A stretch of DNA of 64,000 bases from Acanthornis magna. Lineage: Eukaryota; Chordata; Aves; Passeriformes; Acanthizidae. Position numbers and translations under genes: made by a program. Under the pieces are notes generated by a model. It was not told where the DNA came from. It searched no databases and saw only the letters and a program-made list of their open reading frames with translations. Each line of letters begins with the position of its first letter. Positions within the stretch are counted from its first letter, which is position 1. The stretch is taken from the NCBI GenBank assembly GCA_036785705.1, contig JAWUZG010000032.1, positions 10,186,001-10,250,000 on the forward strand, given 5' to 3'. Shown here in pieces: positions 1-14,444 of the stretch.

Positions 1-902
1 AGTGGGATCAAGTGCACCCTCAGCAAGTTTGCCTATGGTACCAAGCTGTGCAGTGGGTCAACACGCTGGAGGAAAAGGATGCCATCCAGAGGGATGTGGA
101 CAGGCAGGCCTGTGTAAACTCATAAAGCTCTACAAGGCCAGATGCAAGGTTCTAGAGATGGGTCAGGGCAATCCCAAGTACAAATACAGGCTGGATGGTG
201 ACTCGATTGAGAGCAGCCCTGAGGAGAAGGTCTTGGGGGGTGTTGGTGAATGAAAAGCTCAACATGACCCAGCAAAGTGTTCTTGCAGTCCAGAAAGCCA
301 AACACATCCTGGGCTGCATTAAAAGAAGCACAGCCAGCAGGGCAAGGGAGTTATTCTCCCCTTGTGCTTCACTGTGGCGAGACCCCTCCTGGAGCACTGC
401 ATCCAGCTCTGGGACCCCAGCGTAAGAATGACATGGACATTGTAGTGAGTCCAGGGAACGGTCATGAAGATGACCAGAGGGCTGGACCTCTCCCATGAAG
501 ACAGGCTGAGAGAGTTTGAGTCATTCATCCTGGAAAAGCGAAGACTCTGGAAAGACCTTATAGCAGCCTTCCAGTACCTGAAGGAAGCCTACAAGAAAGC
601 TGGAGAGGGACTTTTTTACAGGGCATTAGTGACAGGACAAGGGGGAATGGCTTTAAAATGAAAGAGGGTAGGTTTAGGTTAGATATTAGGAATAAATTTT
701 TTATTGTGAGGGTGGTGAGGCACTGGCACAGGTTGCCCAGACAAGCTGTGGATGCCCCATTCCAGGAGGTATTTGAGGCCAGGTTGGATGGGGCCTTGAA
801 TAACCTGGTCTTAATGGTAGGTGTTCCTGTCCTTGGCAGGGGTGTTGGAACTAGTGGTCTTTAGTGTCCCTTTGAAACCAAACCATTCTGATTCTATGAT
901 AT
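1..902 (+). mobile_element. CR1 LINE fragment, 3' part, cut by the window edge
   Basis: This is the 3' portion of a chicken-repeat-1 (CR1) non-LTR retrotransposon in sense orientation. It runs from the C-terminal part of the reverse-transcriptase ORF (recognisable around 205-300: serine-rich segment, then 'LNMTQQSVLAVQKAKHILG') through the 3' UTR. The UTR ends in the CR1-typical 'aaccattctgattctatga' motif at about 880-899. The reading frame is broken by frameshifts and stops, so no functional protein is encoded. The 5' part lies outside the window. CR1 copies are usually 5'-truncated and lack a poly(A) tail, as here. The family call is firm; I did not assign a subfamily. Confidence 0.93.
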
Positions 903-2019
903 CTGATACGCTGCTTGCATGACTTATGGAGCTCTATGTTCTGTCTGAAAGCATGCAGGAAAGCAAGTTACTGTCTGCTTCCTTCCTCACCCAGCATCAT
1001 ACCTGTCCATGATTATATGTTGTCAGAAGTTCACGTCTGGTCCTAGTTAATGCTCTTTCATTTCATGGTGGTCCTATTTCTCATCTCAGACCTTCCGTAC
1101 TAATTCCGCACTGTCCGTTCTGATCTGCCAAAACCAAAATGAGTACCCATAAACAAAATGGAACTGGGTGGAATGACTGCACTGGTTCCTTCTTCTTCCA
1201 CATGTTCCAGCCTAATTTGGGTTCTAATTTGAAATATAACTGAAAAATTAAAAGGAAGCCCTATAATGTTCATAAAATCTTTCAGATGAGGGGTCTTTTC
1301 AGCTAGCCATGCCACATGAAATACCTTACCTGTGGGCCCCATGGTCTATGTGGCTGCCATTGCTGGGGGAAGAAGCTTTCTCATGCAGCATGTGGCCAAA
1401 AATCACTTCAGGCTCCCATGTTCCAGGATGGTTTCAGTGGTTAAAAAGGTACTTAATTTTTTGATTGTGCTGAAGTTTTCAGTTTAGGACAATGCTGAAA
1501 AACAACCCACAAGTTCATCTGAATGCTCTGGCTAGCTGGATTAATTTTCAGGCTTTTGTGGGTGTTGAAGGAAACATAGTGTCTGAAGAAGGTATTTGCA
1601 GCCCACCTGCTTGATGGGTTGGGATTGCCCAGGGAAGCAGTGCAATAGCAGCAGAGCCCCTGCGGAAGGACCCATCCTGCATTAGCCTTCGGAACAGCAG
1701 GCTCACCGAGGCTGGAGCAGTTGGAGGTGGTGACTATGTCTGCTGGAGGCTTGTGCTAGATGGGAAGTTGTGGTCAAGGTTATGGAGATGAAGGAGAGGA
1801 GCAGACTATAATATGTCGTATCAAGGAAGATGGAAAAAGGATTGAGAGTGTCTTCACAGAGACCCTGCAGAGATGAGAACCTGAATGTCCTGACCGTGCG
1901 AAACGGGGCAGCCAGAATCTGTGGGCAATTGTGATATAAGTGAAGGAACACTGTGTTGAGGAACACTGGAGGCTTATGACTTATGTCAAAAGTTGTCCTT
2001 TACAAGGTTGCTGTCTTAT
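903..2019. other. Unique intronic/intergenic sequence
   Basis: Between two CR1 copies. I see no coding exon, RNA gene or recognisable repeat. Reading frames here are short and without family features. Confidence 0.6.
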
Positions 2020-3392
2020 CTTGAAAAGGGAGGTCAGGCGAATTCTCTGTTGAGTGGACAAATGCAAATGTGCCCATCTTCAAAAAATCCCAGAATTCTA
2101 ACTTGAAGAACTACAAGCCGGTCAGCCTTACTTAAGCCCCTGGGAAAATCATGGAGTGAGTCCTTTTCGAATATGTTTCTAGGCAAATTGGCGATTGAAA
2201 CAGTCAGAATGGATTTCTTAAGGCTAAATCATTCCTGACCAACTAAGTTGCCTTGCTATGATGAAATGACTATATTTGTGAATGAGAGAGCACTGTGTCA
2301 TCGAGCTTGGCTTTAACAGAAAGTTCTATACTGTCTGCCACAGTATTCTCATATCCAAAATGGGGCCTTACGGTCTGGATGGACTAGCAACAAATGGGTG
2401 GAAACCTAGCTGGATATTTAGTCTCTGAGTGTAGCAGTTAATGGTTCATACTCCACCTGGATACCAGTGGAATGCGTCAGGGGCTTCTACCATTTAATGT
2501 CCGTTTCAGTGACTCGAGAAGGGCAACAGAATGCATTTTGGTTAAGTTTGCAGATGATGCCATGCTGGGAGGGCCAATAGATAGGACAGGATTTTCATCT
2601 ATAGGGACCCCGATAAACAAGAGTGGGTTGACAGGAACCCCACAAAATTCAGTAGGGCAAATACAAACTCCTGCATCTGGGAAACTATGCACCAGTGTGG
2701 GCTGGAAACTGACTGACTGGTGGCAGTTCAGAAGAATATTTTGGCAACCTAGCAGATGGCAAGCTGAATATAAGCCAGCAGTATACCTTGGTAGCAAAGA
2801 AGGCCAACAGCATCCAGCAGCAGGGAGATCAAGAGGAGGTATTATCCTCTAGTCAACTTTTGGATCTTTTCCTTTTCCATCTTCCCTATGATACATATAG
2901 TTTTGGGCCCCACAATACAGAAGAGGTGTTGATGAGCTTCAGTGAGTTCAGCAGAGGCCACCAAAATGGTTGGGGATTGATCTGGAGCACTTGGCCTGAG
3001 AGAGGCTGAGGGATCTGATCTTGCTCAGCCCAGATAAAAGATGACTTTAGGGTGAATCTGTTAGTGACTTTCCAGTACCTACAAGGAGTTTATTCAGAAG
3101 ATGGAGCCAGGCTTTTCCAAGCACTGTGTTGGTTGGAGGATGAGAGATACTTGGCATAAACTTAAATGAAATACTCTGAGCGAATATAAGGAAAAGCTTT
3201 CTCGTTATAAGGATAGTCAAGCAGTGAGCAGTTGCCCAGAGAGATTGTGCAGTCTCCATCCTTTGAGGTTTCAAGACTGACTGAGCAACCTGATATGATG
3301 TCAGAGCTGACCCAGCTGTGAGCAGTTGGTTGGACTAGATCATCTCCAGAGATCCCTTCCATCCTCAAATATCCTGTGATCCTGTGTGTGTA
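2020..3392 (+). mobile_element. CR1 LINE fragment, reverse-transcriptase region to 3' end
   Basis: An old, decayed CR1 copy in sense orientation. From about 2050 it carries the reverse-transcriptase segment before the fingers/palm motifs ('NYRPVSLT'-like at 2105-2135, then 'NGFLKAKSFLTN'-like at 2205-2245). The palm active-site region follows at about 2545-2575 (phenylalanine-alanine-aspartate-aspartate, the family's catalytic FADD box, followed by 'AMLGG'). It ends in the CR1 3' tail 'tcctgtgatcctgtg' at about 3370-3386. Internal stops and indels are frequent and parts are missing. The divergence is greater than in the copy at the window start, so this insertion is older. Confidence 0.88.
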
Positions 3393-6227
3393 GGAGTATG
3401 TAAGTATAGATTATGTACAGAATGAGTTCTGTGGAGACCATATATGGAATATGTCTTCACAGAGGCCACAAAAGTGGTTCACTTTTGACAAGTAATGTAT
3501 ACTTTTTTTAATAAGGAATATTCTGATTTCCATGAAGAAAAAAAAAAAAGAAGTGCCACTGTATCTGCTTTTCTCTGCCTCCCCAGTTCTTTGCAGATCT
3601 TATTTTAGCCGAGAACCGGCAAGGTCTGAAATGTTGTCACCATATTCATGCACACATCCCTTGCCTGGATTCCTGCTGAATGCATCTCTGTGAAAGATTT
3701 AATAAATGACTTCCATTTACATCATTTATGTAGTGAATAGAACATGAAAGGTGGAAAAAACAGCTTTCAAAATATCAATGTAGCTGTTCTATTTAGAGAC
3801 AGCCCTTCAAATACCTGAATTATTGCATGTCTTTCAAAGTGAAGAGAGTAAGGGTGATACATGTATTCTAGGTAAACACCATGCTGGTGCTTGACAGTTT
3901 GCAAATAATTCATACAATAAATGTCCCCTACTGTAGTCTAAATGCATCTCAGATATTTCCAACTGGGCAGCATAGATGCAATCAAGAATAATTGAAGAGC
4001 TGATTTTGTGCTTTGTTAACAGAACTGTCTTCCTGAATATGTTAGGATGCTTAACATGTTGGCTTTCTCCATGATCATATAACAAAAATTGTTTGAATTG
4101 GATGTGAAAGAATGGTTAGTACTGTTTAGTCATAATCTGGCATAAGAATCTTAAATAGCTTAGAAAAAAAAATCATAATTATCTCCCTAAGACTGATGGT
4201 ATTTCAGATCTTGCAGTGATAAAGGCTTTTTGGTCTTGCCTCAGAATTACTTTCAGAAAAAGAAGTATGCTCTCAACCTAATCATGTCAGCATCAGAACA
4301 CCTGCAAAAATAGATCAAAAGAAAAAGTGGAATTACTAAGATTTGCTTGCTATGAATAGCACTAGTGTGAATGTGTTAAGCAATCATGTTGGCTGTACTG
4401 AAAATACAACATACCCAGGGAGCCAATACAAAAGAAAACAATTTTGGGAACATATTAACTATTTTAGGTAGCAGTTTTGGCATTTTTGCAGTCCTTTTGT
4501 TTGCTCTTTTCTGTGGGGTAGTGAGTGAAACACCTGTGGGAATCATCAGATGTGCCTCGAGCTGGAGGATGACCATGAGAGCTGCAAACTGAGTAATGCT
4601 GTTCTTGTGTGGAAAATGTCGGGTTTTGTTGTGACAGAAGCTAAAATCTTACTTGATTACTGAAGCCTTAATGGCTGATCATCTCCCCTGGGTGCCTGGC
4701 CTAGAAACCAGCCAGTGCGAAGTGAGCAGCTCTCCAAAACTGTGCGCAGCAAACATCAAGGAGGGGACATGCTTTGTTTACAGATGGACCTCAGTGTGGT
4801 GGGATGGGAAATGCACCAAGCTTCTAACAGGGTTAGAGAGCTTCAAAGGCTATGTCTGTAACTGGTATCTTCCACTTTTCTGACAGCAGTTTCGTGCTAG
4901 CTTGTGACAGTGTAATGATGTAAGTAAGCACGGCAAAAAGGAGAGGTGATCGTCACAAGACTGCCTAGAACTGCTAGACAGAAAACAAACTAATTGGGTA
5001 AGAATGTGCTTATTGTCAGGCCTCCTTAACTGCTCTTCCTTTGTAGGCATTTGATCTTCCATAAGTAGGGAGACTATTAGTCTGTTTCTTTGGTTCCATA
5101 TTTTTATTTGTTATGCAAAAAGACTTAAAAAAACCCCCAAAACACCAGAAAATCCAAACTGCAGCAAAAGACATTGCTGCTAAGGGGTTGTTTTAAGTGT
5201 TCCTCAGAACACAAAGGAAATGTTAGCTCTGTCCTTCATTTCATACCACTTCACATGTCCTGTATGTATCAGTATTTGCTGGGAATTGGAGAAGAGGAAA
5301 CAATCTGCTTTAGGGCGCAGCACCTAAGGAGGAGATCACTAAAACTTTTTGAAAGATTTTGTGATGATTTCATGAGTTGCAGTTGAAGTTAAGCCCTTGA
5401 CATGAAGATAAAGGTGTTGAAATACTTCTGTCACTACATACATTATTACTTATATTATTTTCCTCAAGCTCAGGTGAGCAGAGCATGAGTAGGAGCTTCA
5501 TTTAGCCCAGCTGAATTAGAGAAAGTGTAAGGAGAATGGGATTTGCAACCTGTGTGCTCTTGTCTGGTTATCAACACATTTACATGAAAAATAATTACTA
5601 GTGCATTAAATTACTTAAATTTGCTGATATTTTAAAGATACTGACAAGATCTCTTTAGGTTCCAAGTCCCTCCTGTCCTCCCTCCTCTGTGATTCATGAT
5701 CATTATTTAGCAATAATTATGCTGAAACATGATGTATAAATTTCCAGTGTGTTAAATTACATCTTCAAGTCTATTCCTCATATTTGTTAGACATTAGGAT
5801 GTTGAACACTTCATCTTCTGACAACTCTTTCTAGGTTTCTGTTTTAGATCCTTTATATTTGTCCTGACTGAGCAATTCCAGGTGAAGGCATTGCTGTACC
5901 TGTGCTGCTTTCATATTTCTGAGTGTGCTAATTGCAACTTGCTCATATTTATTCATCTTCACATGTCCCAAATATGTCCCATTTTCCCTTCTAGATAACA
6001 GGAGATACAAAGCTCTGTTATTTGCTGTTTATAGCTAAACTTAGTGAAACCAAGCAGAAGACAGGCCAAGGTAAGATCAGACAAAGCAGGCCTGACAAGC
6101 CTTGGTCCCTAAGCCTTGAAAACTCAGTGCAAAGCCCATGGCTTGTTCCTGGCAGTGGCAAGAATGGGCTGCAGGGTTGCAAGAACTGAAAGGGCAACTT
6201 AAACAGTAGGCAACAGAGCATACCTTG
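3393..6227. other. Unique non-coding sequence
   Basis: AT-rich sequence of 2.8 kb. I find no supported exon, RNA gene or mobile element. It has short A-runs (for example near 3538) but no extended tandem repeat. Confidence 0.6.
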
Positions 6228-6290
6228 CTTTTTATTTTATTTTATTTTATTTTATTTTATTTTATTTTATTTTATTTTATTTTATTTTAA
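6228..6290. repeat. (TTTTA)n microsatellite
   Basis: About twelve nearly perfect copies of the pentanucleotide TTTTA. The purity suggests a length-polymorphic locus. Confidence 0.97.
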
Positions 6291-6781
6291 TTTTCAGTTA
6301 TTGCAGAGATTTTCAGAACATTCAGTGAGTGACTTCTTGATTTATATTTGGCCTTAGTAACTAATCTGTAATTAAAATGTTTCTCCTGTGTGGGTTTTTA
6401 CCCTCTGCTTACAGTCACAAATTTAGATTGATCAGGCTATGATAGTAACTGTGACATTTAATGTTCTTTATAGGCCATTCTCATTGTAATAAACCAGCAA
6501 AATAGTACGGGTTTTTTCATGTATCCATTAAGTGAAGAAATTAGTTGTATAGAAGTAACTGCTTTCTGGATAGAAGGTATCTTTTATGTTGAAACCTTAC
6601 CAAATGGTATTTTAAAAAAAAAGGAAAGATTTTTGTGTTTTGGCTCCAGATTAATCTCAGTTTGCTGGAACTAGGTGAGGGCTCTTTAATTCCAGATTTC
6701 CTGTTTGTTGCTGAAGCAGTGAAGCATTCAGAAAAAGACAATTTCACTTTGATTAAATGCCTAAAAAGTTATCTGGTTGAT
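6291..6781. other. Unique spacer between two microsatellites
   Basis: Short non-coding stretch between the TTTTA and AAAG tracts. No exon or repeat recognised. Confidence 0.6.
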
Positions 6782-6909
<128 letters not shown>

Positions 6910-9900
6910 GGATGTTGCATAAGCTTTTAATATTTAATTTCTATACTCTAAGTATCCGGAAGAACATTTAGTTCCTGTTTTGAAAGATGAATGCCGTATA
7001 TTGGAAAGTGTACTGAAGGCTCATTTGCAGTCACGGCGCTTGTTTGCTTCTCTAGTATGTACGTGCAGGGAAGAGTAGAAAGGGTTGAGTGGGCAGTTGG
7101 CAGTCATTCATTGTCAGTGATTGCTAGTCATTCATAAAAAACTGCAGAGCTGAGAGGTGGAGCCAGCAGCAGCAGCCGCCTTTCAGGCTCTTGCAGAAGA
7201 CGTGTTTGTGCAATCACAAGTGATTTGAGAAGCTGCTCAAATGTGGTATGATGAATGTAATGAGAAGATGTGTGCTAAATGCATCTAATTAAAAGGGCCT
7301 GCTTAGAATAAAGTAAAATGTTTTCATTCTTCTCAAGCCCACAATGGTTTGTGAACAGAGATCTAACGGTTCTATGCTCAGGTAAAGGCACTAAATCACT
7401 TTCAAGGAGTGCCCTCTAGTTTATTATACCATCTAGAGTATGTATTTTGCCTTTAAAACAAGCAGTTTTAGGAAATTAATGGGTCTTGATCCAGAGATAA
7501 AAGGGAAGTTTTGAGGTGAGTAGGGAATATATTCTTGTACTGCATAATTTTAAGACAAAAATGACAGCAAAAGTTTAATTTCGAGAAGAGACTGTGTCAG
7601 AAGCAGCAAGCCAGCCTTTATGTTCTCACTCTAAAAATTGCTGCATCTATATTTTTCCCTTCACTGCAATGACTGCCAATCTCATAGATGGTCTCGACAA
7701 GATTTTATGTCATCTTTTTATCCAAAGTGCGGAAGTTACAGCAGCTTGAAAGACTTCAATTTTTAATTTACAGATCTGATTTATTCAAAACTGTGAGTAA
7801 TGCTATTGTATCAGCTGTTCTGTCTCTTCTAGTTTGGCCTATGCAGTTCACAGCTTCTCAGAAAGCTGCAGAGCTGTCACTGCAGGCTGATCTGCAGCTG
7901 GCTGGAACATGGTATTTTAGGCTGGGTTTATGTCCAGGCTGCCATTGCATTTAAATTTAAGGAATTCACTTTAAAGGAGAAGGTTCTTGGTTGCTAGGTC
8001 GAGGCTTAGGGTCCTAAACTCAAACCACTATCCCCTTACAGAACCAGAATCTCCACTGAGAAATGGAATAGTCAGTTTTGACTTTCCCATATTTGACGTA
8101 TTTGCAGATGGACTCCTGGTCCAATACTGCTCTAAGCGTGGTCTGGAAGAATATAATGCTGGGCTAGGAGATTTCATTTTAAATGAAGGTCTGGAGCACT
8201 GTCTGTGTATGGTTTAGAAGGTCCCTCAGATTGAATGTGTTTGTTCCTTATCAGATGGCAGAATTTCAAAGCGACCCATCTCTCTCTAATAAATTGCTAA
8301 TTAAATTGTACACTGTAGGCTCTTTGAAGCTTTTTCAGAAGCTCTGACTAAAATATATATAAGCCAAACATCACTATGGCAATGTTCCAATGAAAGTGCA
8401 TGTATGCTTTATCTCCTTTTGAGGAAGTTTCATGTGGTAGTTCAGGCAGCTCAAACTATGGCAGTCACCGTTTTCAGTAGGAGTGAGTGCATATCCCCTG
8501 GGGCTTTCATTTCCTTTTGTTCTCAAGAGTTTCTCAGTGCTCTCATTAGTATTAACAAGTGTAATATATGTACATCAAAGGAAAATACACAGTTGAAGAA
8601 AGAATATTCTACGTGACCTGCTGCGAGATTAGTGTATGCAAGATCAGCCTGGAGGTGAGGCTTCCCCAGGTGTGTTACCTTTTCTCATAGAGCTGGACTG
8701 CCAGAGACTCATGCACCAATAAATACACCTTCCTGCAGTAGACTGGTTTCATCTTTTGAGATGGAGAAGTGACCAGTTGCTCAAGTCCAGCAGCACACAA
8801 GGGGTTTGAAGCCTTTCTTATCCATACGTTCAAGTGAAGTTAATTTATTGTATGAAAGTGATTTACAGGTGCCTGGAAAATATCTGTTCATAAGTTACGT
8901 GGGTGTTAGATGAGTGTGCTTGGTTCCTTGCATTTTCAAAAATGAAGTGCTGTACAAATACAATTTTTAAAGCCATCTCTCTTCCTATTTAAGACACATT
9001 TCACAACAGAAGGAAGAAATCAAATGTGAGCTTGCATTCCAGCTTAGTGATATTTCATCTTTTGGAAGTTTCAAGTAATGTATTGTCTGTTAATTTTAAG
9101 GCCATTCAGCTGGGTGATTTTTGGAGGCTGGCTTGAAGTCCTTGTCTGTTACTGGAGAGCAGCTGATACAAGAGATGAGTAGTACATAGCTGTTTATGTA
9201 CAGCTCTAAACATTATATAGGGGAATATGATGCCCTGAAAACAGTCTCAAACCCAGGCAGGCTAGTCCTACTTTAGTAATTGAGCATCCAGCTATTAAAT
9301 GTACCTTTTTAGATTCCTAACGATCTCTTTTTTTGCAACAGTCAGAAAGTAGAAAAGCAGGAGCAGCAGCAGATCCATCACAGTACTTTCTGCTGACCTA
9401 CTGCTGATAAGTACATGTATTGCAATACACTGGGTTGCTTTTAATTTCTCTCTGCAGTCAGCACTGCAGGTTTTGGTGTTCTGAAGTAGGTAACATTTTA
9501 CAATATTGGGGATTTTTTAAGGGATTCATCCTTTTAAATAAAAGAGATAAAAGCCAGTCAGTGAAATGCATCTCACAGCTGTAGTCAGATTGGCAGTTTC
9601 TATTTTTAACTTGGCAACTTCCCCATGTAACAGGCTACAGCTTTCTGTGACATTTCAGATATAGCTAATATCCTCTCAATTTTTTTGGGGGCCCATCTTA
9701 TTTAGCATCTCCAAAACAACAGCAGTGAATGCTTCTGGAGAATGAAGGGAAAGGACTACGCAAATCTGTGCAGCTCATGTGCTCTCCCTATGTAGCCTCA
9801 TCTACCATCTTTTATTAGAGCCAAAATATGGGATGGAATGGACTGTTTCCCCAACACAGTAAAGTATTTTTTGTGCTCATATATTGTTTCTTAGAGTCCA

Positions 9901-12900
9901 ATGTTAACAACTAAATACAGAAATAGATATATTTGATCAGAAAAATCATAGTCCTTTATCTGATTCTGTCTTGGAACATTAAAAAAGCCAAAAAACATAC
10001 AAATGCCTCTGTGACAGAAGTGCCAGGGCTGCTGCAAGGCTGATAAACCTACCTGCAGAAACATTTCTCTGTGTTTTATCTTTGCTGGCAGTACACATTC
10101 TAACCAATATCTTCTCTTGGTGCAGATTTACACAAATCTGTTCTACCTAATACTGTGGTTTTCTGCTTGCTTCTGTGTGAAAATGGGAAAATGTGAAAGA
10201 GCTGGTAGTACTGGCTACCTGACTAGTACTCAGTTGCCATCCAGACAGCTAAAACAGGATGCATCAGACGATGTATAAACATCTGCAACATCACTGGCTT
10301 CTTCTAGGGTGATTGGTTATGAAAAAAAAACCTGGTTAATTGAAAGGAATAGGAACCTCTGTATCAAGACTCCCTATGGCTCAATCTAAAGTAAATATAA
10401 ACAACAAATGAAATCTTCCTACGTGTGTCTTTTTCTCCTGGCTATGCAAGAACTACAGGGTGACTGGCTCTAATGTGGATGAGCTAAATCACAGAAGTCA
10501 AGTCTCTGTGTGTATGAAAAAGCCATTCTGAGATAGAGTAATGAAGTTTGTTTCCTAAGCCAAGTAACTTACCCTTTCTATCTTTCTAGGTAGCTGTGTG
10601 TTCTGTCATTGCTTATAGCCTAGATGCAAGGACAAAAATATGGACAATGTTTAAGAATTTAAAAATTCAGATAGACTCTTTACTGAAATCTCTTGTGCCT
10701 GATGAGATTTCATCAACCCACTCAAAAATTTCCCTTTAAACATGACTACTTTCAAAAATCATTCCCAAAGGACCTGTTTCTGTGTGAGGACAGTGCATGT
10801 TTATGCATGCTTCCCCTTGTAGTTCTGTCTTGTATGGCTGTAATGGAGACTTCAAGGAAAAGTGTATTTGGAGGCTTTCAGGAGAACCATAAAGAAAACC
10901 TCCAGGGTAAGGGCTATTTTCTAAGCTTATTCTGTTGGAACTGCCATGTAGTCTGGTTTAAAATCTTTTTGTCCTGGAAAGCTGACCCTTTCTTCTTGTG
11001 TTGCAGTAGAGTTGAGAGAGTTTAAGACAGCTAATATCTCCTTGTGTGGTTTTATGAAGAAAAAGTAAACTAACTAGCTGCTTGTTTTTGATTTGGAGAG
11101 TCTTCATCTGATTGATCCTGGAAGTTACTGCATAATTGTCTCTGGTAGAACTGGAGATGAGGAGGAATTCCTGATATGGGGACAATGGAGTGCCTGAATG
11201 TGCTGGCTGAGAGCAGCACTGTGTGTGCCATGGCAGTGTTCCCTAGCCTGCTTCTAGCACCCAGCCCTCTCTGACAGCTGAGTGGATGGAAAAGGCAGAT
11301 ATTGCCCTCCTTGAGATTCAGAAATTAGAGTTTGGCCTCGTATGCACCCTATAAGCACCTTTTCCATTTTGAGTTTGTATGAACTAGTGGCAGACAGGCC
11401 AAATACTTTTGAAGTTCCTTCTGTTTATATTTACTATTTAATATAATCTGACAAGCATAGAGCTTAGTCTCTCAGTAGTGTGTGGGTTTTGGGAAACCTA
11501 TATCTGCTTTTCTGCAAATGTACAGAGCTGGAAAGTGATAGCCAGGCTTTTTCATAGTGTGAGTGATATAAACGTAAGCCAGAGTCCTGTCGGATGATGG
11601 AGGGGAAGATGATAATACTGTCTGATCCGAGAGAACTTTGATAAAATCAAGTACAAAAATATCTATTCTGTTCATGTATTCTAAGTTAATGTTGAAGACT
11701 GGTCTTGTTGTAGGAAGTATTGCAGTCTTGATAGTTCTCTGCTACAGAGAAAAAAAATGAATAACCAAAAAAAGAAAAGCTGATTTAGATGCAGAAAAAA
11801 GTGTATTTGCTGTATTGTAAAGAATAATTTTGAATGCCCAGGGGGACACGTGAGAAAATGGAAAGAGGATGCAAAGGATAGGGAGTGGGAAGAATGAAGG
11901 CATATACTATGTGAATGGAAGTGTGGGGTTTTTAACTCCTTGAAACATAGAGTACCATAGGGGTTTTGTTTAGAAAGCGTAAATTGCCAATCTGTGAAAA
12001 ATCTGCAAAAACAATGTTAAATTCCATGTCATGATTAGAAATGGCTACCTTTTAACTCTAAACTGGGTGGAAGGGGAAAGGTGTAATCAATATAAGTGCA
12101 TTTTTTATATAATTTTTCTAACAAATGTATAGCTTAAATATTTTTAAGTTCTGAAGAAAATCATGTTTGTTTTAGATTCCTAGCTGTATAAATCTCATAC
12201 AAATATGGGGACTAATGCTTCTGAAAATCCTGTTTTGTAATCCTTCTGTCCACTGGAAGTAAGGGTAATTTGCATGAATTTACCATCTAGAAACCAAAAC
12301 TGAGTCAGTGAGTTCCCCAAACAAGAGGTTCACCTGTAGGTGAAGCCTCTGAGCATCTGTGGATTAAATATTTTTTTTGATAAATCATTTATTGTCATTA
12401 TACTACAATTCAGGGTATCAGGCCTGATGTGCTAGGAGTTAGACTGAGGCTTATACTCTTCCAGACCTGAAGAATTTTAAATGTAAACCCTGGGTTAAAA
12501 TCCTGCATTACCATGAGCTTCCTACAGCAACCGTATGTGCTGTTTGCACAATTCCCTTTCATGCAAAAGGGTTAAAAAAAAAAATCCACTCCCCCCCCCC
12601 ACCCCCAGTTGTAGTCTTCCTGATAAACAGAAGCTATTGCTTTCATCCCTAAGTTTGCCCAAATAATGTCCAGCTGTCATCACTGAGACCAGAAATATGG
12701 AAGTAATAAAACACGTGACTTGCTGAATTTATAATAAGTGATGCTGCTTCAGTGCATTGAAAAACTGAAGCTGCTGGGTAAAAATCCAGTGTAGCTTTGA
12801 TCCCATCCCCTGGGACAAAAAAATTACTTATATTTGTATAAAATATAGTTCATATCATACATATAAAATAACAAAAAATAAATAATAATAAAAAGTAGTT

Positions 12901-14444
12901 AATGTCTCTTTGCTCCCTGTGATTTTTGGTTTAATGAGTAAGATAAAAGTAGAGTGATTGCAGTATCCTTTTCTTTTTGTCATCTCTTTGAGTTTTTGGG
13001 AAATCAGTCGCCAATTCATAAAACAAATCCTCTTAGAACATGGCCCATATTCTAGAACCTTTTATTTCTAATGACTTGTAACAAAATGAACCTGAGGATA
13101 CTGAGATCTAGAATCCAAAGCCAGAATAAATTTAGGGCAGTTGAGACTACCCTAGAGTTCAGATAAAATATGGTACCAGGCAATCTAAGATATTCTCCCT
13201 GAACAGCCAGTTACTGACTCAGAATTGAGTAGCTTGTTAGCCCATTTCTAAAACAAGCTTTTTGTTCCAGGCTCTTTCATGGGACAATAAGAGCATCTGC
13301 CATACAGACAGATTTCTGAATGCATCTCATCTAAATGCACCAAAATATGGTATTGTGAACAATGGTGGTTTTCTCTTGCTCTTAAATTATTAAGTTTATC
13401 CATGGAGTCCATGCCCAAATCACTTCTTGTCCTGTCCCATTTATCGCTGTCTTGCTGTTTGTACGGTGAAGGAGGTGATGAGAGAGATTTGTTTTGTAAT
13501 TCTTCTACAAAATTAACTTTTTTTTCCTGATTGAAGTTAAATCTTTGGAGTATGCAAGACCTTGTGAAAAAACACTCCTCACTATCCCAAATGCCATTTT
13601 GATCCAGTTTTTCATTCTAAGTTTAAGGGTATCCCAATTTCTATACCTTGTTGCTTTCCTATTTTCTTTGACTTGGTATTTTTTCTATTTATTATTTACT
13701 GAATACATTTATTCAGTACAAAGTATTATTTAGCACAATGAAAGGAAGGCCATTAAGTTACTAGTACAAACAACAACAAAGGAAGGAAAATAAAGTCTCA
13801 AAATGACAAATAATACTGAATTAATATGGTGCAGTTAAGGTTGGTGGGAATCAGGCTTCTGCATCCTTCTCATTGGAATATCAGCTTCTCTTTTTTCCAT
13901 AGTCTGGCAGCCATCACTCATGCTTCAATCCCCCATGCTTCAGTTTATGTTCTTTTTGCTCATGGCTGTAGTGCTCAAGATCTGTCCCAAAGGCCTCTTC
14001 GACTAAAGCAGTCCAAACCCCAGCCTCGCATGTTGCATCAGCTGGTGAGAAATGAGCTGATGCCCTACGAGGTCATCCAGGCACATGAAGGGAGGGCACT
14101 GCAGCCATACATGAGGGGCTCTTGTGTTCTTCACGAGTTGGAGTTGATATAACAGCTCTGGAGGAAAACAGAGCACTGCAAGGGCTGTTGCTCCACCAGA
14201 GCAAAACAGACGTGGATGGAAAAGATCATATTCTGCCAAAATGACCGGGAAAAGGTCCTCAACTGCTCCTAGTTCTTTCTAGTTTTCTTTGTTAATATTA
14301 GCTGATATTTTTTTCTTTTTCAATCAGGCTAGGGTGGAGGGAGTGGTTTGGGTTTCTCTTCTTGCCCACTGTAACATTTCTCTGGAGCACAGACTAGGTC
14401 ATGCTTTGGTGTGGGCCAAAGCCCAAGTAGAACTTAATCTGGCT
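6910..14444. other. Long unique non-coding stretch
   Basis: 7.5 kb of mostly AT-rich sequence, probably intronic. I see no convincing exon, RNA gene or transposon. The only low-complexity feature is the A/C tract near 12575-12607. An open frame after a fair acceptor at 8032-8217 and a longer frame at 10693-11025 have no family features and are not called as genes. Confidence 0.55.
12573..12607. repeat. Poly(A) then poly(C) tract
   Basis: Eleven A residues followed after a short gap by ten consecutive C residues and a further C run. Low-complexity and likely length-variable. Confidence 0.9.

Noticed and set aside
1345..1377. 33-nt minus-strand exon candidate (acceptor 'cttcttcccccag', donor GTAAGG)
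   Set aside because: Contains an in-frame stop after its only ATG and shows no family match. Probably chance.
8032..8217. Open frame of about 60 codons after a plausible acceptor
   Set aside because: It has no donor and ends at an in-frame stop. The peptide has no recognisable family, so chance is the simpler explanation.
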